Shown: one piece after another, positions 7,049 through 10,756 of the stretch
Position numbering within the stretch: position 1 is the stretch's first letter
Layout of the letters: each line of letters begins with the position of its first letter
From: Bacteroidota bacterium
GTDB lineage: Bacteria; Bacteroidota; Bacteroidia; Bacteroidales; UBA10428
Length of the DNA: 10,756 nt
NCBI GenBank assembly: GCA_029268165.1
Contig: JAJUGM010000077.1
Location: 1 to 10,756, forward strand
Direction: 5' to 3'
Position numbers and translations under genes: made by a program
The notes under the pieces: generated by a model
The model's database searches: none
What the model was told of the DNA's origin: nothing
The model's input: the letters and a program-made list of their open reading frames with translations, nothing else

Positions 7049-7112
7049 CAGAATATTTATTTGCCGTTTAAATTTATCCGGAAAAAATAAAGACGCAAAT
7101 ATAAATATTCTG
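7049..7112. promoter_or_regulatory. Inverted repeat overlapping the pnt promoter
   Basis: The left arm, CAGAATATTTATTTGC (7049-7064), is the reverse complement of the right arm at 7095-7112, except for a 2-base insertion in the right arm: 16 paired positions, 30 bases between arms. On the minus strand the upstream arm contains the candidate -7 element and the other arm lies in the pntA1 leader. It could be a paired operator site. In the mRNA only part of the upstream arm would be transcribed, so a long leader stem is less likely. High AT content lowers the surprise, but the match is long. Confidence 0.5.
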
Positions 7113-7126
7113 CTCATTTGTCCTAA
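7096..7126 (-). promoter_or_regulatory. Candidate promoter of the pntA1-pntA2-pntB operon
   Basis: On the minus strand the sequence reads TTAG (7126-7123), 19 bases, then TATATTTG (7103-7096). The -7 element matches Bacteroidota TAnnTTTG fully, the spacing of 19 is within the known 19-21, and the -33 element matches TTTG at 3 of 4. Transcription would start near 7089, giving a leader of about 55 bases. No other promoter-like site as good was found within the operon. Confidence 0.55.
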
Positions 7127-7185
7127 CTTTTGTTAAATGGTTTTCTTTTTATTAAGTGATTTGCGTAAGAAAACTAACAGTTGTT

Positions 7186-7227
7186 AAAAGAAAGACCTAA
7201 CAGATTTTTCTTAAACCTGTTAGGTCT
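7186..7227 (-). terminator. Hairpin terminator candidate downstream of the VIT-VWA gene
   Basis: A perfect 11-bp stem is formed by AGACCTAACAG (7193-7203) and CTGTTAGGTCT (7217-7227) around a 13-base loop. On the minus strand the stem is followed by a T-rich run (TTTCTTTT, 7193-7186), the order expected for an intrinsic terminator. It lies 163 bases past the VIT-VWA stop and before the pnt promoter, so it would insulate the two minus-strand units. I recall similar AACCTGTTAGGTCT dyads as recurrent in Bacteroidota genomes, so it may also be a dispersed palindrome. Confidence 0.55.
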
Positions 7228-7282
7228 AACCGGCTAATATTTATCATTTTTGTTAAATTCTCCCTGTGCTAATCGTTATCTA

Positions 7283-7338
7283 CTCTGTGTATCTCTGTGG
7301 TGCCATCCTTTAAAATTTAACCACAGAGTGTCACAAAG
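7283..7338. repeat. Imperfect inverted repeat of the CTCTGTGGT/ACCACAGAG type
   Basis: The arms at 7283-7301 and 7320-7338 are complementary at about 15 of 19 positions. The inner nine (CTCTGTGGT at 7293-7301, ACCACAGAG at 7320-7328) are perfect, with an 18-base AT-rich loop. The left arm also repeats CTCTGTG twice, 10 bases apart. It lies between the VIT-VWA stop and the terminator candidate. There is no T-run directly after it on either strand, so it reads as an intergenic repeat unit more than a terminator. Confidence 0.5.
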
Positions 7339-7389
7339 ATAAAAAACAGAACCATAATGAAGTTTTGAGACAGCATCTTCTAACTTTAT

Positions 7390-9726
7390 TCACTTCACCT
7401 CCACCGGAATCACCATCTTCACCTTTACCGGCTTACCCTCTTGTTTGCCCGGTTTCCAGCGGGGAGAAAGTTTGATGACTCTTATAATTTCATTATCAAT
7501 GTTACTGCTGATACCCCTGATTACTTTTATGTCAGTAAGCGAACCATCGGTATCAACCACAAACTGAACATATACTTTGCCTTTGATTCCCTGCCTGATG
7601 ATTTCTTCTTTCAGTTTCAAATTATCTGTAATGAATTTTCTGAAAGCTTCCATGCCACCGGGGTACTCAGGCATTACTTGGGCTGTTATATATACCTGTT
7701 CCGTATCATCCTTTTTTTCAAAATACAAGGTTTCGGCATCATAATTTGCTTCTGCCAGTTCCATGGCATCAACTCTTGCTTTTGAACTTCTAAATTGCGG
7801 AGTTGCTGCATATCCGCTAACAGCATAGTTACTTACGCCTTCGGGCAAAGGAAGCGGTTGTTTTACAGTCGTTATATTCCCCCCTTTATTTCGTACTTCT
7901 GAATCAACAGCCACAAAACTTGTATAATCAGTCAGCAAATTATATTTCAGCCCCAGATCGGTGATGCTTTTTTTCAGTTCGTCATTGGCATCTACACGAG
8001 TATAATCAGCAAGCAAACGTATTTTTTCCCTTGCCCATAAATATTTTAATGCCGAATTAGCTGCCAGAGGCCTGTATTCTGAAATATTCAGCGTTTTGCG
8101 GTAGGTTCCTGATCCGGAAATACCCGTTACGCTAATTTGTCCCTGTGCTGCTCCCTTATATTTACCAATGATTACCACCGGCCTTTCTGCCAATACATCA
8201 GGCACATTATCTGGCTGCAGGTCGTATGCCTCGAATCCCTGGTAAAGGGTTCTGATTTTTGTCAATACCGGATTGCTGATATATTGTTTAAAACGATTAG
8301 CGGCGCCTGATGCTTCATTGGGGTCAGTAATAATAAAAGGTTCTCCCTGTCCGACATGTGCCATGCCCTCAATAATATAACGGTTTACAGAAGTACCTAT
8401 CCCAAATGCAAAGAAATTGGCATTTCCAAGGTTATTCCTTATCAGGTCAAAAGATTCTTTTTCAACCGACACGTATCCGTCTGTGGCTATTACAAAAGTC
8501 CTTGAATAATTTTCTGTGCCTTTCATGGCAAGTGCTCTTTGTAAGGCAGGCAATAACTCCGTACCACCTCCGCCTTGCTGCTGATCAATCAGCCTTATTG
8601 CACGGGAAATATTTTCAGCAGTTGCAGGGATTGAATTTTCAAATAACACGCTGTTGCCACCTGCAAATAGCAACACATTAAATTTATCTGTATTACGTAG
8701 CCCAGATATTAAATCGCGAAGCAGTTTCTTTGATATCTCGAGCGGAAAGCCATTCATTGACCCTGAAACATCCACAATAAAAATGTATTCTCTTGGAGGT
8801 ATCGACTCAGGTTTAACCTGTTTGGGTGGTTGAAACATGGCCAGAAAATATTTTTCATCTTTGTCTTCGAACAATAAAATACCTGATTCAATTTCATTAC
8901 CGGCCAACCGATATTGCAGGATAAAATCGCGATTGCCGCCACTCGCTTCGGTAGGTTTAAGCGAAACAGCTGCCTGTGAAGAATTAAGATATTTTATATC
9001 TACTTCATGTGAGGTTGACCTGATATCTTTAATGGACATACCAGCTGAGATATTTGCTTTAATAGTAAAGGAATAAGCCGGTTTGGTACCTTGTTCAGTG
9101 TATGGATTGGCAATCCATTGGTCTGCCTGATTCTCCTCAGCTGTCTGGTTGCTATACCTCGGGCCAACTACGGTAGGAAAAACAAATTCATAAACCGAAT
9201 TCACCGGCACAAGCATTTCGGTATAAGACAATTCAACTTCAATTATATCGCCCGGTAGAATATTGGCGACATTCATCTGAAAAACATTAGGCCTCATCTG
9301 TTCGAGCAGTGATGCTGTTTTCCCCTGCTGTTTCGCTTCTTCATACGTCTGCCTGGCTGCCTGTTTTTCCATGACTACGGCAATTATTTCCCGCTCGCCA
9401 ATGTTCATTTTCATGTCATATACGGCAGCTCTCGCCGATGCAGGGAAAACATATATTGCTTCCAATACGTTTTTGCCTTCATTTTTATATGTCTGCCTGA
9501 TTTTAACATCGGCAATAACTCCTGCTATATTTACTTCTGCAGACGTTGACTTCAAGGGCAACTGGTCAGTTTGTTCATCATTACCCAGTACTACAAAGTA
9601 AGGAGAAAGAGTTTTGTCAGCTACCATTTCCTGTTGCGTGCATGCAGGCATGCTTTTCTGAAGAAACATCAGGTATAGTATTCCTTTCAGTATCTTCGTC
9701 CCATAATTTCTAATAAATTGTTTCAT
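7390..9726 (-). CDS. VIT and von Willebrand A domain protein with C-terminal TonB domain
   Basis: This 778-residue envelope protein has three parts. Residues 1-29 form a basic and hydrophobic export segment ending MPAC; Cys29 could be lipidated, but Pro at -2 makes the lipobox poor. A VIT domain follows at about 45-190 (VIADVKIRQTYKNEG, YVFPASARAAVYDM, ANILPGDIIEVELSY), as in inter-alpha-trypsin inhibitor heavy chains. A VWA domain spans about 310-490 with a complete metal site: DVSGS (Asp319, Ser321, Ser323), Thr389 in GGGGTELLPAL and Asp416 in ATDGY. Residues 555-610 (ALKYLWAREKIRLL, LGLKYNLLTDYTSFVAVD) are the usual tail of this family. After a linker, residues 685-778 form a TonB C-terminal domain (MPEYPGGMEAF, GKVYVQFVVDTDG, PRWKPGKQEGKPVKVK). 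Known relatives bind extracellular ligands or metals; no function is established here. It lies 161 bases downstream of the TonB-like gene on the same strand. Confidence 0.9.
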   Translation of the reverse strand: MKQFIRNYGTKILKGILYLMFLQKSMPACTQQEMVADKTLSPYFVVLGNDEQTDQLPLKSTSAEVNIAGVIADVKIRQTYKNEGKNVLEAIYVFPASARAAVYDMKMNIGEREIIAVVMEKQAARQTYEEAKQQGKTASLLEQMRPNVFQMNVANILPGDIIEVELSYTEMLVPVNSVYEFVFPTVVGPRYSNQTAEENQADQWIANPYTEQGTKPAYSFTIKANISAGMSIKDIRSTSHEVDIKYLNSSQAAVSLKPTEASGGNRDFILQYRLAGNEIESGILLFEDKDEKYFLAMFQPPKQVKPESIPPREYIFIVDVSGSMNGFPLEISKKLLRDLISGLRNTDKFNVLLFAGGNSVLFENSIPATAENISRAIRLIDQQQGGGGTELLPALQRALAMKGTENYSRTFVIATDGYVSVEKESFDLIRNNLGNANFFAFGIGTSVNRYIIEGMAHVGQGEPFIITDPNEASGAANRFKQYISNPVLTKIRTLYQGFEAYDLQPDNVPDVLAERPVVIIGKYKGAAQGQISVTGISGSGTYRKTLNISEYRPLAANSALKYLWAREKIRLLADYTRVDANDELKKSITDLGLKYNLLTDYTSFVAVDSEVRNKGGNITTVKQPLPLPEGVSNYAVSGYAATPQFRSSKARVDAMELAEANYDAETLYFEKKDDTEQVYITAQVMPEYPGGMEAFRKFITDNLKLKEEIIRQGIKGKVYVQFVVDTDGSLTDIKVIRGISSNIDNEIIRVIKLSPRWKPGKQEGKPVKVKMVIPVEVK

Positions 9727-9828
9727 GATTGTAAGTATTGATTTGTAATAATAATTAATATGATTTGATAAAAGCCCTCTGGTTGATTCAGTTATTGCTG
9801 ATGCTTTGTTTAACGGCGGACAATATTA

Positions 9829-9856
9829 AGTCAACAGCTAACGGCTGATGGTAACA
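9829..9856. repeat. Decayed heptamer array between the TonB-like and VIT-VWA genes
   Basis: Four in-phase 7-base units are readable: AGTCAAC (9829), AGCTAAC (9836), GGCTGAT (9843) and GGTAACA (9850). Part of it pairs with the following bases: CAGCTAACGG (9835-9844) and CCGTCAGCTG (9864-9873) form a 10-bp dyad with one mismatch, a G-U pair in the minus-strand transcript. The dyad begins 15 bases after the TonB-like stop codon but lacks a T-run, so it is at most a weak terminator or processing hairpin. Confidence 0.4.
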
Positions 9857-9887
9857 CCTTCAACCGTCAGCTGGGAATAATTTTCCA

Positions 9888-10577
9888 TCAGTCTTTGTTT
9901 ATTTTAAAAATAACCGGTATGGTGAATCTTACTTTAACGGGCCTGTGGCGCTGTTTGCCGGGTGTCCAGAGCGGAGCTTCTTCCAGTACTTTAATTACTT
10001 CGTTATCAAGCAGCGGGTCAATTTTTTTCAGCAGCTCAATATTAATAATGTCGCCTTTTTCATCTACGACAAAATTCACAATTATTTTACCCTCCAGGCC
10101 AAATTCTCTGGCTTTTTCAGGGTAATTCACGTGTTGCTGGACATATTTCCAGAATTCGGTCAGGTCTTCGCTGCCATTGAATTTTGGAGGGTCTTCAACT
10201 TTAGTAAAAATATCATTCGGATCGGGTTTCTCATCATTTGGTTCAGACCAGATAGCTATTGTATAGTTATCATTTTCATTAAGTTCAGCACTAAATAATG
10301 AATTATCATCAAGTACAGGGTCTTCATTACTGATGATTTCAATCTCAGTAAACACCGGCTTCTGGGGTTCGGGTTTCGGAGGTTCATTTCTGGTTATCTC
10401 AATCATATCTTCTTCTGGTTTATCTTCCAGATTTTTTATCTGATATGCTGAGCTTATATCATTAGAAGACCATTCAAATGCAATCAGAGCAGTTGACAGG
10501 GCCATTATAAGCCCGATCTGAAAAAACAACATTCTCTTGTTTTCCAGGTTTTTTGTTTCAGCTTTTTTTGTTTCCAT
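9888..10577 (-). CDS. TonB-like energy transducer family protein
   Basis: This 229-residue protein has the TonB plan: a short basic cytosolic N-terminus (METKKAETKNLENKR), one membrane helix at about 16-34 (MLFFQIGLIMALSTALIAF), a periplasmic linker with a short Pro-Lys/Glu stretch (EPPKPEPQKP, 65-74), and a TonB C-terminal domain from about 130 to 229 (FNGSEDLTEFWKYV, YPEKAREFGLEGKIIVNFVV, DNEVIKVLEEAPLWTPGK). TonB proteins pass proton-motive energy from ExbB-ExbD to outer-membrane receptors. No ExbB, ExbD or receptor gene is in the window, and many Bacteroidota paralogs of this type have no known receptor. The proline stretch is short for a protein that must span the periplasm. Its C-terminal domain resembles that of the next gene, at about 30 of 66 positions by eye. 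The leader is A-rich with no Shine-Dalgarno. Confidence 0.9.
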   Translation of the reverse strand: METKKAETKNLENKRMLFFQIGLIMALSTALIAFEWSSNDISSAYQIKNLEDKPEEDMIEITRNEPPKPEPQKPVFTEIEIISNEDPVLDDNSLFSAELNENDNYTIAIWSEPNDEKPDPNDIFTKVEDPPKFNGSEDLTEFWKYVQQHVNYPEKAREFGLEGKIIVNFVVDEKGDIINIELLKKIDPLLDNEVIKVLEEAPLWTPGKQRHRPVKVRFTIPVIFKINKD

Positions 10578-10670
10578 AATTTTTAAATTTTATGGTTTGT
10601 AATTCATTTTTCAATTAATGGATGCATCACAATTAAAAATTCCATAAACCTTAGTGCGATAAATGACTAA

Positions 10671-10686
10671 ATTCATCCGGACGAAT
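10671..10686. promoter_or_regulatory. 16-bp near-perfect palindrome upstream of the TonB-like gene
   Basis: ATTCATCCGGACGAAT is symmetric at seven of eight base pairs and centred on CCGG. It lies about 94 bases before the TonB-like start codon in otherwise AT-rich sequence. It has the look of a dimeric regulator site, but no regulator is known and no good -7/-33 pair was found beside it. Confidence 0.3.
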
Positions 10687-10731
10687 AAAAATAATTGCCG
10701 GAGGAATTTTAACAAGCAGGAGTGAATGGTG

Positions 10732-10748
10732 ATGGGGCTTTGCCCCAT
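10732..10748. repeat. Short GC-rich hairpin at the window edge
   Basis: ATGGGGC (10732-10738) and GCCCCAT (10742-10748) form a perfect 7-bp stem around TTT. GCCCCA repeats once more just after it. The GC content contrasts with the surrounding spacer. What it belongs to lies beyond the window; it may be the end of a dispersed repeat or part of a terminator for a neighbouring gene. Confidence 0.4.
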
Positions 10749-10756
10749 GCCCCACA

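Noticed and set aside
7441..9601. Plus-strand open frames opposite the VIT-VWA gene
   Set aside because: They lie wholly inside the conserved minus-strand domains, and no family features are visible in their translations.
9895..10298. Plus-strand open frames of 76 and 117 residues opposite the TonB-like gene
   Set aside because: They are antisense to the conserved TonB_C domain and show no family features.

Overview
The window looks like a chromosomal segment of a member of the Bacteroidota. The start codons have A-rich leaders without a clear Shine-Dalgarno sequence. At least two leaders carry a -7 element of the Bacteroidota form TAnnTTTG. The transhydrogenase alpha subunit is split in the pntA1/pntA2/pntB manner, and the TonB, VIT-VWA, TPR and YD-repeat proteins read like that phylum. 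No RNA gene, CRISPR array, insertion sequence or phage gene was seen. Base composition is even across the window, and the genes look intact apart from the one cut by the left edge.

Layout from left to right. At 1-237 (minus) is the start of an exported, probably outer-membrane protein that runs off the window. At 497-1531 (minus) is a zinc- and NAD-dependent sorbitol/xylitol-type dehydrogenase. A 315-base divergent spacer with a degenerate 7-bp tandem array separates it from a plus-strand pair: a membrane-anchored protein of eleven TPRs (1847-3106) and an exported YD-repeat-like protein (3136-4008). That pair converges on a minus-strand proton-translocating transhydrogenase operon: pntA1 (5901-7034), pntA2 (5507-5821) and pntB (4048-5469). 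A 355-base spacer (7035-7389) upstream of pntA1 holds a probable promoter inside a long inverted repeat, a hairpin terminator and a second dyad. Further right, also on minus, lie a 778-residue VIT-VWA protein ending in a TonB C-terminal domain (7390-9726) and a TonB-like protein (9888-10577).

How the genes work together. The three Pnt products should form one inner-membrane complex that couples proton entry to hydride transfer from NADH to NADP+. The TonB-like protein and the VIT-VWA-TonB_C fusion are neighbours on one strand and share closely similar C-terminal domains, so they may act together in the envelope; this is inference. The TPR and YD-repeat genes are 29 bases apart and probably co-transcribed, function unknown.

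Most of the window is ordinary housekeeping and envelope content, and I do not see a clear new defence or mobile system. The points most worth a second look are the VIT-VWA-TonB_C fusion beside a TonB gene, 8-bp repeat arrays that supply the stop codons of two genes, and the inverted repeat over the predicted pnt promoter.
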